Origin: Devosia rhodophyticola
GTDB lineage: Bacteria > Pseudomonadota > Alphaproteobacteria > Rhizobiales > Devosiaceae
NCBI RefSeq assembly: GCF_028816475.1
Contig: NZ_CP118247.1
Coordinates: 2,016,001-2,080,000, forward strand
Direction: 5' to 3'
Length of the DNA stretch: 64,000 bases
In this document: piece after piece, positions 1 to 8,928 of the stretch
Position numbering within the stretch: the first letter of the stretch is position 1
Layout: every line of letters begins with the position of its first letter
Notes under the pieces: model-generated
What the model was told of the DNA's origin: nothing
Seen by the model: the letters and a program-made list of their open reading frames with translations, nothing else
The model's database searches: none
Position numbers and translations under genes: made by a program

Positions 1-858
1 GTACCCGAGGCAACCACGAGGGTGGCGGGCCTTGAATCGGGCGAATATGACATCATTACCGAAGTGCCTGATGGCGAAGCGACGCGGCTCGAGGGAAATC
101 CCGATCTTGATGCGATCAAGAACGGTCCGGGCGTGTTGCTCTACATGATGTTCAACCACAAGGTTGGCCCAACCAGTCAGCTCAATATCCGCAAAGCTAT
201 CCAGTCGCTGATCGATCCATCTGAAATTGCGGCGGCTGCGGTGTCGAACCCGGATTTTGCGCTCACCAACCCCAGCATTTATGCGCCTGAAAGCGCCTAT
301 AATACTGATGCTGGTTCTGAGCTCTATACCCCCGGCGACATTGACAAGGCCAAGGAATATCTGGCCGAAGCCAACTATAATGGCGAACCCGTCACCATTC
401 AGGTCATTGCCACCAACTCGCTGCAGAACCGGCTGGCGGTTGCCATTGTCGAGCAGGCGAAGCGGGCGGGGCTCAACCTTGAGATATTGAGCTATGATCT
501 GGCAACCTGGGTGGCAAATCGCCGGGATCCCGAAAAACTCAACATCTACACTTCAGGCGGTTATTGGGTTGATCCATCGCTTTGGAATGCGGAGTTCAAT
601 GGCACGTTCCCGTCGCCCGAAGTCGGGTTCATCAGCGATGCCACCGAGAAGATCTTCAACGAACTCTCGGCTGAAACCGAGTTCGAAAAGCGCAAGGCAC
701 TGGGCGAAGACCTGCAGCGCGAATTCTATTCTCAGGTCGCCATGGTCAACCTCGGCTATGTCTATCGACTGGTGGCCAAGCGCAGCAATGTGATGGATCC
801 AGACGGTAATCTGGCATTGGGCAATCTTACCCTCAATGGGGTCTATCTGGACGCCTGA
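1..858 (+). CDS. ABC transporter substrate-binding protein, family 5 (peptide/nickel type), C-terminal part
   Basis: This is the periplasmic solute-binding lipoprotein or secreted component of a Dpp/Opp-type importer. Frame 1 is open from the first base, so the 5' end lies outside the window; about 285 C-terminal residues remain of a family normally near 500-550 residues. The visible segment has the typical pattern 'GLESGEYDII' (a ligand-lobe helix that precedes the hinge) and 'NIRKAIQSLID', and the chain ends in a normal family-5 tail. It is followed after 62 bp by two permeases and two ATPases on the same strand, so it is the first visible gene of that operon. Family 5 proteins bind peptides, but many rhizobial members bind sugars or opines. 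The mutarotase and lactonase downstream suggest a carbohydrate-derived ligand, which is inference. Confidence 0.93.
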   Translation, partial: VPEATTRVAGLESGEYDIITEVPDGEATRLEGNPDLDAIKNGPGVLLYMMFNHKVGPTSQLNIRKAIQSLIDPSEIAAAAVSNPDFALTNPSIYAPESAYNTDAGSELYTPGDIDKAKEYLAEANYNGEPVTIQVIATNSLQNRLAVAIVEQAKRAGLNLEILSYDLATWVANRRDPEKLNIYTSGGYWVDPSLWNAEFNGTFPSPEVGFISDATEKIFNELSAETEFEKRKALGEDLQREFYSQVAMVNLGYVYRLVAKRSNVMDPDGNLALGNLTLNGVYLDA

Positions 859-920
859 GCCTGGCGACATCATGGGATGGGCGGGATCAATTAGTCCCGC
901 CCTTTTATTAAGAGACCGCA

Positions 921-1868
921 ATGCTCCGGTATACGCTGCGTCGAGTTCTGGAATTCATCCCAACGATATTCATCGCGGTGACGCTGATCTTCGTGATTAC
1001 GCGTCTGGTGCCGGGCAGTCCGATTACCGCGCTGATCGGCAATCAGTCAGTTGATGCCGCCAAAATCGACGCCATGGCGCAGCAACTCGGTCTCGACCGG
1101 CCGGTTTGGGAGCAATATATCGAGTGGCTCCCGAGGGTCGTCACCGGTAATTTCGGGCAGTCGATGTTCTTTTCGGCGCCGGTGGTTGATGTGATCCTTG
1201 ATCGTTTTCCGGTCACCTTCAGCCTCACCTTTCTCGCCCTGATTGTTACGATTGCCATCGGGATTCCGATTGGGATTCTGTCGGCCATGCGGCGGGGTGG
1301 CATTTTTGATTATTTCGGTAATGTATTGTCGAGCCTTGGCATGGCATTGCCGCCATTCTGGCTTGGGTTCATGTTGATGCTGGTGTTCGCGGTCGGGCTG
1401 CAATGGGTTCCCGCGTCCGGTTACCGACCGATTGAATTCGGGTTCTGGAACTGGTTCAGCCGCCTGCTGCTGCCGGTTGCAGCGCTCAGCGTCTCACAAA
1501 TTGGCCTGGTTGTCCGGATGACCCGATCGACAATGATCGAGGTGCTGGGCACCGAATATGTCGGGATGGCGCGGACCAAAGGATTGCGGGAGCGCACCGT
1601 CATCCTCAAGCACGCCCTGCGCAACGCGATGATCCAGATCGTGACCGTCATTGGCCTGGTCTTTGCGCTGGGCCTTGGCGGCTCGGTGATCATCGAGAAT
1701 GTGTTTGCGCTGCCGGGGCTGGGCGAACTGATCACCACAGCGGCTGTCCGGCGCGATTATCCAACCCTTGAGGGCGGCATTTTCTACCTGACCCTGGTGG
1801 CGCTGGCGATCAATCTGGTGGTCGATCTTGCCTATGCATATTTCAACCCCAGGATCCGATATTCGTGA
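921..1868 (+). CDS. ABC transporter permease, DppB/OppB type
   Basis: Inner-membrane channel subunit of the importer, 315 residues. The N-terminus 'MLRYTLRRVLEFIPT' followed by a hydrophobic helix is the standard start of DppB-type permeases, and 'LVPGSPI' follows as usual. About six hydrophobic segments are seen, with the cytoplasmic coupling (EAA) loop near residues 213-235 ('EYVGMARTKG'). The ATG at 921 is preceded by a weak purine stretch (aagagaccgca). Its stop overlaps the start of the next permease, consistent with translational coupling. Substrate cannot be told from the permease. Confidence 0.95.
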   Translation: MLRYTLRRVLEFIPTIFIAVTLIFVITRLVPGSPITALIGNQSVDAAKIDAMAQQLGLDRPVWEQYIEWLPRVVTGNFGQSMFFSAPVVDVILDRFPVTFSLTFLALIVTIAIGIPIGILSAMRRGGIFDYFGNVLSSLGMALPPFWLGFMLMLVFAVGLQWVPASGYRPIEFGFWNWFSRLLLPVAALSVSQIGLVVRMTRSTMIEVLGTEYVGMARTKGLRERTVILKHALRNAMIQIVTVIGLVFALGLGGSVIIENVFALPGLGELITTAAVRRDYPTLEGGIFYLTLVALAINLVVDLAYAYFNPRIRYS

Positions 1869-2761
1869 TGAAATCCGCTGACGCCACTGAGGTTTTGCCA
1901 TCACCGCACGCCCGCTCCGGTCTGTGGACGCTCTGGTCAATGATGCGATCCGAGCCAATGCTGCTCGGTGGTGGCGCGGTCCTGTTGTTGCTGGTTCTGG
2001 CCGCGGTTCTGATACCGGTGGTGATGGCCATTGATCCGCTCAGCATCAATGTCACCCAGAAACTGCTGCCACCAAGCCCCGAACACTGGTTGGGGACCGA
2101 TGAATTTGGCAGGGAAGTGTTCGACCGGCTGGTGATCGGGGCTCATCTATCGCTGCGCGTGGGGTTTGCTGCAACGGCATTGACGGCACTGGTGGGGATT
2201 ACGCTGGGCGCGCTTTCGGGCCAGTATCGGCTCGCCGACTCGATTATTGGTCGGTTCTCGGACGCGCTGATGATCTTCCCGGGCTTTGTGTTGGCGATTA
2301 TGATCCTGGCGGCGATCGGCCCATCCGAATTCAATGTCGTGCTGGCGGTGGTGGTTCTTTATGTCCCCCGCGTCATCCGAACCGTGCGGGCCTCGATCAT
2401 TGAATATCGGTCGGCAGATTTCGTTCAGGCCGCGCGCGCCGTAGGGGTGGGGGACATGCGATTGCTGGTGGTTCACATTCTGCCCAAATCCTTCGGGCCG
2501 GTCATGGTCCAGCTGACTTTTGGATTTGCCTGGGCAATCCTTGTCGAAGCGGGTCTCAGTTTTCTGGGTCTTGGACCGCCGCCGCCGGACCCAAGCTGGG
2601 GCAATATGATCAGCGCCGCCCGCGAGTTCATCCGAACCGCGCCGTGGATCATGATTGCACCGGGCCTGATGATCACAGCGACGGTGTTGAGCCTGAACCT
2701 GATCGGCGATGGACTGCGCGACTTGCTCGATCCGCGTCTTCAAAGCCAGGTCAATCCGTGA
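1865..2761 (+). CDS. ABC transporter permease, DppC/OppC type
   Basis: Second channel subunit of the same importer, 298 residues counted from the GTG at 1865; an ATG at 1868 overlapping the upstream TGA is the equally likely start and shortens it by one residue. The N-terminal cytoplasmic stretch, the first membrane helix (about residues 32-52), the 'HWLGTDEFGREVFDRL' block typical of DppC/OppC, and the EAA loop 'DFVQAARAVG' near residue 180 are all present. The 3' end overlaps the start of the ATPase gene by 4 bp. Confidence 0.95.
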   Translation: MMKSADATEVLPSPHARSGLWTLWSMMRSEPMLLGGGAVLLLLVLAAVLIPVVMAIDPLSINVTQKLLPPSPEHWLGTDEFGREVFDRLVIGAHLSLRVGFAATALTALVGITLGALSGQYRLADSIIGRFSDALMIFPGFVLAIMILAAIGPSEFNVVLAVVVLYVPRVIRTVRASIIEYRSADFVQAARAVGVGDMRLLVVHILPKSFGPVMVQLTFGFAWAILVEAGLSFLGLGPPPPDPSWGNMISAAREFIRTAPWIMIAPGLMITATVLSLNLIGDGLRDLLDPRLQSQVNP

Positions 2762-3813
2762 GCCCGTTGCGCAGCGCCAATGCCCCAATTGCGCAAGGGC
2801 CCATTCTTGACCTCGCCCAGGTCGAGGTACGCTTTCCCTCGGCACGCGGCACTTTTGCGGTGGTTGACCGGGTGGATCTGTCGGTCGCGCACGGCGAGGT
2901 GCTGGGTCTCGTCGGAGAATCGGGATGCGGCAAGTCAATGCTGGCCCGTTCGATCATGGGGCTGGTTCCGCCACCTGGTGTGACCACCGGCGGCACCATG
3001 CTGTTCAATGGCGTTGATATGGTTGGCTTGTCCAAGGACGAACGGCGACGTCTTCGTGGCGACAGAATTGCGGTTGTGCCTCAGGAGCCGATGACAAGCC
3101 TTAATCCCACACTCAGGATCGGGGATCAGCTGACCGAAGTACTGCGGGCACACAGGCCCACCATGAGCAGCGATGAACGGCGCGCCCGTGCGCTGGTTGT
3201 CATGGAGCAGGTTGGCATCCAGTTTGCTGAACAGCGACTTAGCCAATATCCGCACGAGCTTTCCGGTGGCATCCGGCAGCGGGTGATGATTGCCATGGCC
3301 CTGATTTGCGGCGGCGTCGAACTTTTGATCGCTGATGAGCCGACCACGGCGCTTGATGTGACCATTCAGGCGCAAATTCTCGAACTGTTCATGCAGCTCC
3401 AGTCAGAACAGAAGATGGCGGTGATCCTGATTACCCACGATCTGGCGGTCATTGCCCAGACAGCGCACCGGGTTGCGGTCATGTATGCTGGCAATATCGT
3501 GGAGTTGGCGCCAGTGCTTGATCTGTTCGATGTCCCCAGACATCCCTACACGCGCGGGCTGCTGGAATCGATGCCGCGACGCGGGATCAGCGCGTCCAAA
3601 ACACACCTCGCAACAATTTCGGGTTCCGTGCCGGACCCGTCCAATCCGCCTGCCGGCTGTCGGTTTTTTGATCGCTGTCAGTTTGCGGTCAAAGGCACCT
3701 GCGACGCTGAAAATCCGGCGCTCGAGCAGATCACCGAGGACCGTTGGGTTCGATGTTTCCGTTGGCGTGAACTGCCCGAATTCGTGCTGGCGGACGCAGG
3801 AGCTGGCTCATGA
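2758..3813 (+). CDS. ABC transporter ATP-binding protein, DppD/OppD type
   Basis: Cytoplasmic ATPase, 351 residues from the GTG at 2758, which overlaps the permease stop (GTGA). The reading frame stays open far upstream into the permease gene, but the overlap start gives the normal family length. Walker A is 'GESGCGKS', the signature is 'LSGGIRQR' (usual for OppD), and Walker B is 'LLIADEPT'. The C-terminal oligopeptide-transporter extension with '[10 protein letters not shown]' and a further Cys matches subunits reported to hold an iron-sulfur site. It pairs with the DppF-type ATPase that starts in the ATGA at 3810. Confidence 0.95.
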   Translation: MSPLRSANAPIAQGPILDLAQVEVRFPSARGTFAVVDRVDLSVAHGEVLGLVGESGCGKSMLARSIMGLVPPPGVTTGGTMLFNGVDMVGLSKDERRRLRGDRIAVVPQEPMTSLNPTLRIGDQLTEVLRAHRPTMSSDERRARALVVMEQVGIQFAEQRLSQYPHELSGGIRQRVMIAMALICGGVELLIADEPTTALDVTIQAQILELFMQLQSEQKMAVILITHDLAVIAQTAHRVAVMYAGNIVELAPVLDLFDVPRHPYTRGLLESMPRRGISASKTHLATISGSVPDPSNPPAGCRFFDRCQFAVKGTCDAENPALEQITEDRWVRCFRWRELPEFVLADAGAGS

Positions 3814-4856
3814 CAACCAACACGGCTCCCGGTGACCCGGTCCTTACCGTCAAGAACCTGATCAAGCACTACAGCTTGAAAACAACGCTGCCGGGCCAGC
3901 GGCGCACCAAGGTGCCAGCGGTCGACGGCGTTTCGTTTGATATAGAAGCTGGCACGACCATGGCCCTGGTCGGCGAGTCCGGCTGCGGAAAACCGACAAC
4001 CGCCAAACTCGTCCTTCAGCTCGAACAGGCAGACCAGGGCGAAGTCTGGTTGAGCGGCGAGCGAATTGAGGCAGATGCCCGCCATAGCGTGCGGCGACTG
4101 CGGCGGAACGCCCAGATGGTGTTTCAGGACCCTTATGCCTCGCTGACGCCGCATATGCGCGTCAGTGCGATCCTGCGCGAACCCTTTATCGTCCACCGAA
4201 TTTGCAGTTCGGGTGAAATCGACAAGCGGGTCGCCAAGGTGCTTGAATCGGTTGGACTATCGGGCGAGATCGGGCGGCGGTTTCCCCATGAGCTTTCGGG
4301 CGGGCAGCGGCAGCGGATTTCCATTGCGCGGGCGATTGCGGTGGAGCCGGCACTGGTGATCTGCGATGAACCAGTTTCAGCACTCGATGTTTCGATCCGT
4401 TCGCAGATCGTCAATCTGCTTTTGGATCTGCAACAGAGCCGGGGGCTGGCCTATCTGTTCATTTCACACGATCTCGGTCTGGTCGAGCACATCAGTGACA
4501 CGGTCGCGGTGATGTATCTTGGAAAAATCGTCGAGACGGCACCTTCGCGTGTATTTTTTGCCAATCCGCGTCATCCCTATTCAGCCGCGCTGCTAGCGTC
4601 CTCACCGACGCCGGACCCACGCCAGCGCGGTCGCCCGGCTGCGCTGCGCGGTGAAATATCGAATATGGGAGAACTTCCCAGCGGTTGCCGGTTTCGCCTG
4701 CGCTGTCCGATGGCAATTTCGAAATGCGCCGAGGTTGAGCCATTGCTACGCCCGGTGGGTGAGGGGCATTTTGCCGCCTGCCACCGTAGCGAGGACATGG
4801 CGGTGCCCATACCAGCGAGCGGTCAAGCGAGTGGTTCAGCGCCCCCTGGAACTTGA
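3810..4856 (+). CDS. ABC transporter ATP-binding protein, DppF/OppF type, with altered Walker A
   Basis: Second ATPase of the importer, 348 residues, starting in an ATGA overlap with the DppD-type gene. The ABC signature 'LSGGQRQR', Walker B 'LVICDEPV', H-loop 'FISHDLGL' and C-terminal 'PSGCRFRLRC' are all normal. Walker A reads 'GESGCGKPTT' at residues 55-64: the Ser/Thr that follows the Lys and binds Mg is Pro62 (ccg at 3993-3995). A single T-to-C change from tcg would explain it. Known ABC biochemistry predicts loss of ATP hydrolysis at one site. The rest of the gene is intact, so either a recent mutation or a base-call error is possible. Confidence 0.93.
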   Translation: MTTNTAPGDPVLTVKNLIKHYSLKTTLPGQRRTKVPAVDGVSFDIEAGTTMALVGESGCGKPTTAKLVLQLEQADQGEVWLSGERIEADARHSVRRLRRNAQMVFQDPYASLTPHMRVSAILREPFIVHRICSSGEIDKRVAKVLESVGLSGEIGRRFPHELSGGQRQRISIARAIAVEPALVICDEPVSALDVSIRSQIVNLLLDLQQSRGLAYLFISHDLGLVEHISDTVAVMYLGKIVETAPSRVFFANPRHPYSAALLASSPTPDPRQRGRPAALRGEISNMGELPSGCRFRLRCPMAISKCAEVEPLLRPVGEGHFAACHRSEDMAVPIPASGQASGSAPPGT

Positions 4857-4892
4857 TCCATCGCCAAACTGGCGGAGAAACAGGAGTTATTA

Positions 4893-5216
4893 ATGCAACG
4901 ATTTGGGCAGGTGATCGGGCTGCGCGAGGAGCGGCGCGCCGAATATGTCGAACTGCACGCCGGGTCGGGTGTGCGCGATGTGCTGCATGATTTTCATATC
5001 CGCAACTTCAATATTTTCGTTCACCAAATGCCGGATGGCAAACTTTACGAGTTTGCCTATTTCGAATATGTCGGCAACGATTATGAGGCGGATATGCGCG
5101 CCATGGCGCTTCATCCGCGAACCAAGGCCTGGCGGGCGCTGTGCGACCCAATGCAGGTTCCTCTGCCCGGCGAAACGTCCTGGGCGCGGATGGAATGCGT
5201 GTTCTTGCAACCATAA
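4893..5216 (+). CDS. L-rhamnose/L-fucose-type mutarotase (RhaM/RhaU family)
   Basis: A 107-residue ferredoxin-like-fold protein of the L-rhamnose mutarotase family (COG3254), which interconverts the alpha and beta pyranose forms of 6-deoxysugars. The length is typical, and the pattern 'NFNIFVH', 'LYEFAYFEYVG' and the C-terminal 'PLPGETSWARMECVF' fit the family. A good ribosome site (aggag) lies about 8 bases before the ATG. It comes 36 bp after the transporter operon and 51 bp before a lactonase-like amidohydrolase, so it probably belongs to one sugar-use transcription unit. Whether the sugar is rhamnose, fucose or another one cannot be read from the sequence. Confidence 0.85.
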   Translation: MQRFGQVIGLREERRAEYVELHAGSGVRDVLHDFHIRNFNIFVHQMPDGKLYEFAYFEYVGNDYEADMRAMALHPRTKAWRALCDPMQVPLPGETSWARMECVFLQP

Positions 5217-5267
5217 GATCGGGCGAGTGATATTTGGCCCGACGCGGATTATACGAAGGGCAGTCAG

Positions 5268-6110
5268 GTGGCACCACCAAGGATCGATTCTCACCAACAT
5301 TTCATCGATATCAGTCGTGGCGTCCACGATTGGATCAGAGACGATATGGCTGTGCTTCGGCGCGATTTGGGGCCGGACCAACTACGGCCGCTATTGGCCG
5401 CCAGTGGCGTCGATGGAACCGTGCTGGTTCAGGCCAGCCAAACCTGGGATGAAAACGCCTGTATGATCAATGAAGCCAAGCGGGCAGGCTTTGTGCGCGG
5501 TATCGTTGGTTGGCTGGATCTTGAGGCGCCTGATGCAGTGGAGCGCCTTGAGGAACTGGCGCGTGAACCGTTGATCAAGGGTGTCCGTCCGATCCTGCAG
5601 GGCATGTCTGACGATAATTGGGTGCACCGCGATAAGGTTGTTGCCGCCCTGTCCCACCTGCCACGATTAAATCTCTGCCTTGATGCGTTGATTCAACCCA
5701 GACATCTTGGTGTGATCGAGCGATTGGCGCGCCAACTGCCGGACCTGCCTATCGTTATCGATCATGGGGCAAATCCCGAAATTGCGGGGCGGTCCGAACC
5801 TGATCCCGCCTGGCGACGCGGATTGGCGGCGTGTGCGGGACACCAACAGGTCATGTGCAAGCTCTCCGGGTTGGCAACGCACGATGTCGAAGGCTGGCGA
5901 CAGAGCGGATCGCTGGACGCCAGCGTCAATGATCTGCTGGACATCTTTGGGACTGATCGCCTGATGTGGGGCAGCGACTGGCCCGTGCTCAATCTGGCCG
6001 CCGATTACGCGGGCTGGGTCGAGCGTTCCACGGGGCTGGCCCAATCCCTGAGCACCGACGAGCGCGCGGCGCTATTTGGCGGAACGGCCACCAGTTTCTA
6101 CAAATTATAA
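5268..6110 (+). CDS. Amidohydrolase family 2 protein, L-fuconolactonase-like
   Basis: A 280-residue TIM-barrel hydrolase of the amidohydrolase-2 group, which includes L-fuconolactonase and related sugar-lactone hydrolases. The N-terminal 'RIDSHQHF' supplies the HxH site, 'VIDHGANP' supplies a later His, and 'LMWGSDWPV' supplies the catalytic Asp. The GTG start at 5268 follows a gaaggg ribosome site. Its position behind a deoxysugar mutarotase supports hydrolysis of a sugar lactone produced by a dehydrogenase. It converges tightly on the minus-strand dehydrogenase (13 bp apart). The exact lactone is inference. Confidence 0.85.
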   Translation: MAPPRIDSHQHFIDISRGVHDWIRDDMAVLRRDLGPDQLRPLLAASGVDGTVLVQASQTWDENACMINEAKRAGFVRGIVGWLDLEAPDAVERLEELAREPLIKGVRPILQGMSDDNWVHRDKVVAALSHLPRLNLCLDALIQPRHLGVIERLARQLPDLPIVIDHGANPEIAGRSEPDPAWRRGLAACAGHQQVMCKLSGLATHDVEGWRQSGSLDASVNDLLDIFGTDRLMWGSDWPVLNLAADYAGWVERSTGLAQSLSTDERAALFGGTATSFYKL

Positions 6111-6123
6111 ACTTCTTGCTGGT

Positions 6124-7155
6124 CTAAAGCGCCAGCTGCACCTTCATCGACCGCGAGCGGTCCGACGCAAGTTCGAAGGCTGCGACCGCATCCTCGATTG
6201 GCAAAGTGTCGCTAAGCAAGGGCATGACATCGACGCGACGCCGGTTGATCAAATCCACCGCCAAAGCGAACTCCTCATGGAAGCGGAAGGAGCCCCGGAT
6301 ATCAATCTCTTTGCCCACCAGAACGCTGAGCGGCAGGGGCACGTCCTCGCCCATGCCGAGTTGCACCAGAATGCTGCGGGGTCGCAGAACACTTAGCGCC
6401 GAGGTGAACGCTGCAGCGTTTCCGGATGCCTCGAACATCACATCAACGCTGCCCTTGCCACTGGCAAGCGCTGCCAGGCTCTCCGGCGCGTCCGCCACAT
6501 TGATCGTTCTGTCGGCACCCACCTTTGGCGCAAAGGTGAGGGGGGCATCGAGCACATCGGTGATGATGATCTCGCTGGCGCCGTGGGCTCGGGCCGCAAT
6601 GACGCATAGCGCCCCGATGGGGCCGCATCCCGTGATCAGCACCCGCTTGCCGAGCAGGGATCCGGCGCGCCTGATGGCGTGCAAGGTAACGGCGAACGGT
6701 TCGGCAAAAGCACCTTCGACCAGCGAGATACCCTCAGCCAGTTTGTGACACTGACGCGCCTCGGCCACCAGCTGTTGTTGAAACGCGCCATCGACGTGTG
6801 GATTACGCATGGCGCTGCCATAGTAGCGCATGTCGAGGCAGTGGTTTTGTTGGCCCGCAAGGCAGTATTCGCACTGATTGCAGGGGAGGGACGGGGAGAC
6901 GGCGACCTTGTCCCCGACTGCAAGGTTTTTCACATCGGGGCCAATCGCGGTCACGGTGCCGGCTACCTCATGGCCAAGCACCATCGGATGCCTGACGCGC
7001 ACAGCACCAAATCCGCCATGATTGTAGTAATGCAGATCCGAGCCACAGATTCCGCCTGCGCCGATGGTGATGCCAACCTGGCCGGTTCCGGGCTCGGCGG
7101 CGGACCGCTGTTCGACCCGGAGATCCTTTGCGGCGTGAATGATAACGGCCTTCAT
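6124..7155 (-). CDS. Zinc-dependent alcohol dehydrogenase, L-idonate 5-dehydrogenase-like
   Basis: A 343-residue medium-chain dehydrogenase, the usual length of L-idonate 5-dehydrogenase. The start at 7155 is chosen because an aagggga ribosome site lies just upstream; the frame runs 22 codons further. Catalytic-zinc residues are in 'GGICGSDLHYY' and 'GHEVAG', the four-Cys structural zinc site is 'CNQCEYC...C' near residues 95-110, and the NAD-binding 'GCGPIGAL' is near residue 175. Known members oxidise L-idonate to 5-ketogluconate or related polyols. It faces the transporter/mutarotase/lactonase genes and may share their substrate range; that link is inference. Confidence 0.88.
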   Translation of the reverse strand: MKAVIIHAAKDLRVEQRSAAEPGTGQVGITIGAGGICGSDLHYYNHGGFGAVRVRHPMVLGHEVAGTVTAIGPDVKNLAVGDKVAVSPSLPCNQCEYCLAGQQNHCLDMRYYGSAMRNPHVDGAFQQQLVAEARQCHKLAEGISLVEGAFAEPFAVTLHAIRRAGSLLGKRVLITGCGPIGALCVIAARAHGASEIIITDVLDAPLTFAPKVGADRTINVADAPESLAALASGKGSVDVMFEASGNAAAFTSALSVLRPRSILVQLGMGEDVPLPLSVLVGKEIDIRGSFRFHEEFALAVDLINRRRVDVMPLLSDTLPIEDAVAAFELASDRSRSMKVQLAL

Positions 7156-7346
7156 TGATTTCCCCTTGGCGCGTCGCGCAACCGCATTCGGTGGCGATAC
7201 GGGCGATAGTTTTGCGAGCACGATGAAACCCTATCGCGCTATTGTCCAGCGTTACCCGTGATTGGCGCCAAAAGGATTGCACAACCTTTGGCTGCGGTCA
7301 TAATCTGTGCTGACCCAAGGGAATTTTTGAACCGTCAGGAAGGCGC

Positions 7347-7697
7347 ATGACCAAGCACCGAACCTATTCTGTCAGTGTCGCAAGCGTCTATCCCCTAAAT
7401 GTTGCCAAAGCCGAGAAGAAGGGGCGCACGAAGGCAGAAGTCGATGAGATTTTCCATTGGTTGACCGGGCATGATCAGACCTCGCTTGAGGAGCAGTTAG
7501 AAACGAACGTTAGTTTTGAGGATTTTTTTGCCGGGGCACCGCGGATGAATCCCGCCCGATCATTGATAAAGGGTGTGGTTTGCGGGGTTCGCGTCGAAGA
7601 TATCGAGGAACCGGTGATGCGCGAAATCCGCTATCTGGACAAGCTGATTGACGAGCTTGCCAAGGGCAAGGCAATGGACAAGATCCTGCGGGAATAA
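7347..7697 (+). CDS. DUF2200 family protein
   Basis: A 116-residue cytoplasmic protein matching the DUF2200 family, with the typical N-terminal block '[18 protein letters not shown]' and 'FHWLTG'. An aggaag-type ribosome site lies about 6 bases before the ATG. It stands alone: the dehydrogenase upstream is divergent (191 bp shared intergenic region) and a tRNA-Leu on the other strand follows. No function is established for the family and nothing in this neighbourhood suggests one. Confidence 0.88.
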   Translation: MTKHRTYSVSVASVYPLNVAKAEKKGRTKAEVDEIFHWLTGHDQTSLEEQLETNVSFEDFFAGAPRMNPARSLIKGVVCGVRVEDIEEPVMREIRYLDKLIDELAKGKAMDKILRE

Positions 7698-7780
7698 CTT
7701 TTTGAGCCTTGCAGCGTCTTTGCGCGCTTGAAATGCGCGCTCAAGCGGCGTGCGCTATTCTGGTCTATAATCAAGGAAAG

Positions 7781-7864
7781 TGGTGCCCTCCGCCAGACTC
7801 GAACTGGCACGAGTTTCCCCGCCTGATTTTGAGTCAGGTGCGTCTACCATTCCGCCAGGAGGGC
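7781..7864 (-). tRNA. tRNA-Leu (CAA)
   Basis: Read on the minus strand this is a complete class II tRNA. The acceptor stem is GCCCTCC/GGAGGGC, U8 and A14 are in place, and the D arm contains GGTAGAC. The anticodon arm is CCTGA-CTCAAAA-TCAGG with anticodon CAA, there is a long variable arm, and the T arm is GCCAG-TTCGAGT-CTGGC. The discriminator is A and the CCA end is encoded (7781-7783). The anticodon reads UUG leucine codons. Confidence 0.97.
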
Positions 7865-7940
7865 ACAGGGCTTCTCTAGCGCAGGATTTTGCTGGCCGCA
7901 ACAGGCAGAATGGCGAGATCGAAATTTTCGCGCGTCAGAT

Positions 7941-8561
7941 TTAGTGTCGGCGGGGAAAATTGCGCAGGTCGCGGCCGCCCAGAAGCGGATCCTGAACGAA
8001 GGCGGGGGCGTCTGGATCAAAGCGCTCCCAGCCCGTGGTTTCGAACTGGGCGCGCTTTTCATTGAGATCCACCCGACCGGCCTGATCGAATATGGCTTCG
8101 GCGGTGTGGACGTCTTGATCGTTGGTGCGCACCGAAACCACGGTGCCGCCACGGCGAATGCCTTCGGCAAGGACGTGGGCATCGGGTTCGTGCACGCCTG
8201 ACTGGGTGAGCGCGCCAACAATGCCGCCGGTGGCGCCACCAACGGCTGCGCCCGTTACTGCCCCGATTGCCGTGGCGACAAGCCAACCGCCAGCAATGAC
8301 CGGCCCGATGCCGGGAATGGCCAATGCGCCAAGGCCAGCCAGAAAACCGCCAGCTCCACCAACCACCGCGCCAATGCCGACGCCCGCCTGGGCGTCGTCG
8401 GCGATTTCGTCATCGACGGGGGTGGGCTCTTCGGGAATATTGTCTTCAAGCGTTGCGATGACGAGGGAAATCTCGTCGCTCTTGAAATTGGCCGCTTCGA
8501 GCGCCCGCACGGCACTGGCGGCGTGGTCATAATCTTCAAAAAGCGCAGTTACGGTTCTCAT
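7941..8561 (-). CDS. General-stress-protein-17M-like hypothetical protein with glycine-zipper segment
   Basis: A 206-residue protein. The start at 8561 is preferred because the in-frame ATG 12 bases earlier sits inside the ggagga ribosome site. The N-terminal 45 residues ('TVTALFEDYDHAASAVRALE') resemble the ferredoxin-like domain of general-stress-protein-17M/YflT-type proteins. A Gly/Ala-rich hydrophobic middle (about residues 70-130, 'GAVVGGAGG', 'GAVTGAAVGGATGG') could associate with membrane. A second ferredoxin-like half follows ('HVLAEGIRRGGTVVSV'). Many rhizobia carry such genes; the role is unknown, probably stress related. It is monocistronic. Confidence 0.75.
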   Translation of the reverse strand: MRTVTALFEDYDHAASAVRALEAANFKSDEISLVIATLEDNIPEEPTPVDDEIADDAQAGVGIGAVVGGAGGFLAGLGALAIPGIGPVIAGGWLVATAIGAVTGAAVGGATGGIVGALTQSGVHEPDAHVLAEGIRRGGTVVSVRTNDQDVHTAEAIFDQAGRVDLNEKRAQFETTGWERFDPDAPAFVQDPLLGGRDLRNFPRRH

Positions 8562-8619
8562 TTGATCCTCCAATGACAGGGGTCAGGAGAACAACGATTT
8601 TGCGCGGTATGGTGTTCCC

Positions 8620-8928
8620 TTAAGCGCCGAGCGCCAGACGCACGAGATATACCGACAGCACGCCAATGGCCATGGCGGCAATCAGGCTGCGGGTGAGAAT
8701 GAAGACAATGCCGGTGGCGATGGCGGCCAGCGCTTCGGCCAGATTGCCGGTGATGATGGCGGGGGCGACAAGCGAAGCCAGGACCGCGCCGGGAATGTTC
8801 TTGATCCAGGCGGCGGCAAAGCCCTGACGCGGCAATTTGTTGGCCAGCATCAGGCCGCTGGCCTTGATGGCAAACGACACCAGCGCCATCCCGGCAATGG
8901 CAATGAGGGCTTCAGGCGAGCTCAGCAC
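8620..8928 (-). CDS. AzlD family branched-chain amino acid export subunit
   Basis: A small membrane protein of the AzlD family, which works with AzlC as a branched-chain amino acid exporter. I place the start at the GTG at 8928, overlapping the azlC 3' end by 17 bases and giving 102 residues, normal for AzlD. The longer frame to 8985 would add 19 residues with no membrane or family character. About four hydrophobic segments are visible, including 'ALIAIAGMALVSFAI' and 'TRSLIAAMAIGVL'. It is the last gene of the azlC-azlD pair. Confidence 0.85.
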   Translation of the reverse strand: MLSSPEALIAIAGMALVSFAIKASGLMLANKLPRQGFAAAWIKNIPGAVLASLVAPAIITGNLAEALAAIATGIVFILTRSLIAAMAIGVLSVYLVRLALGA

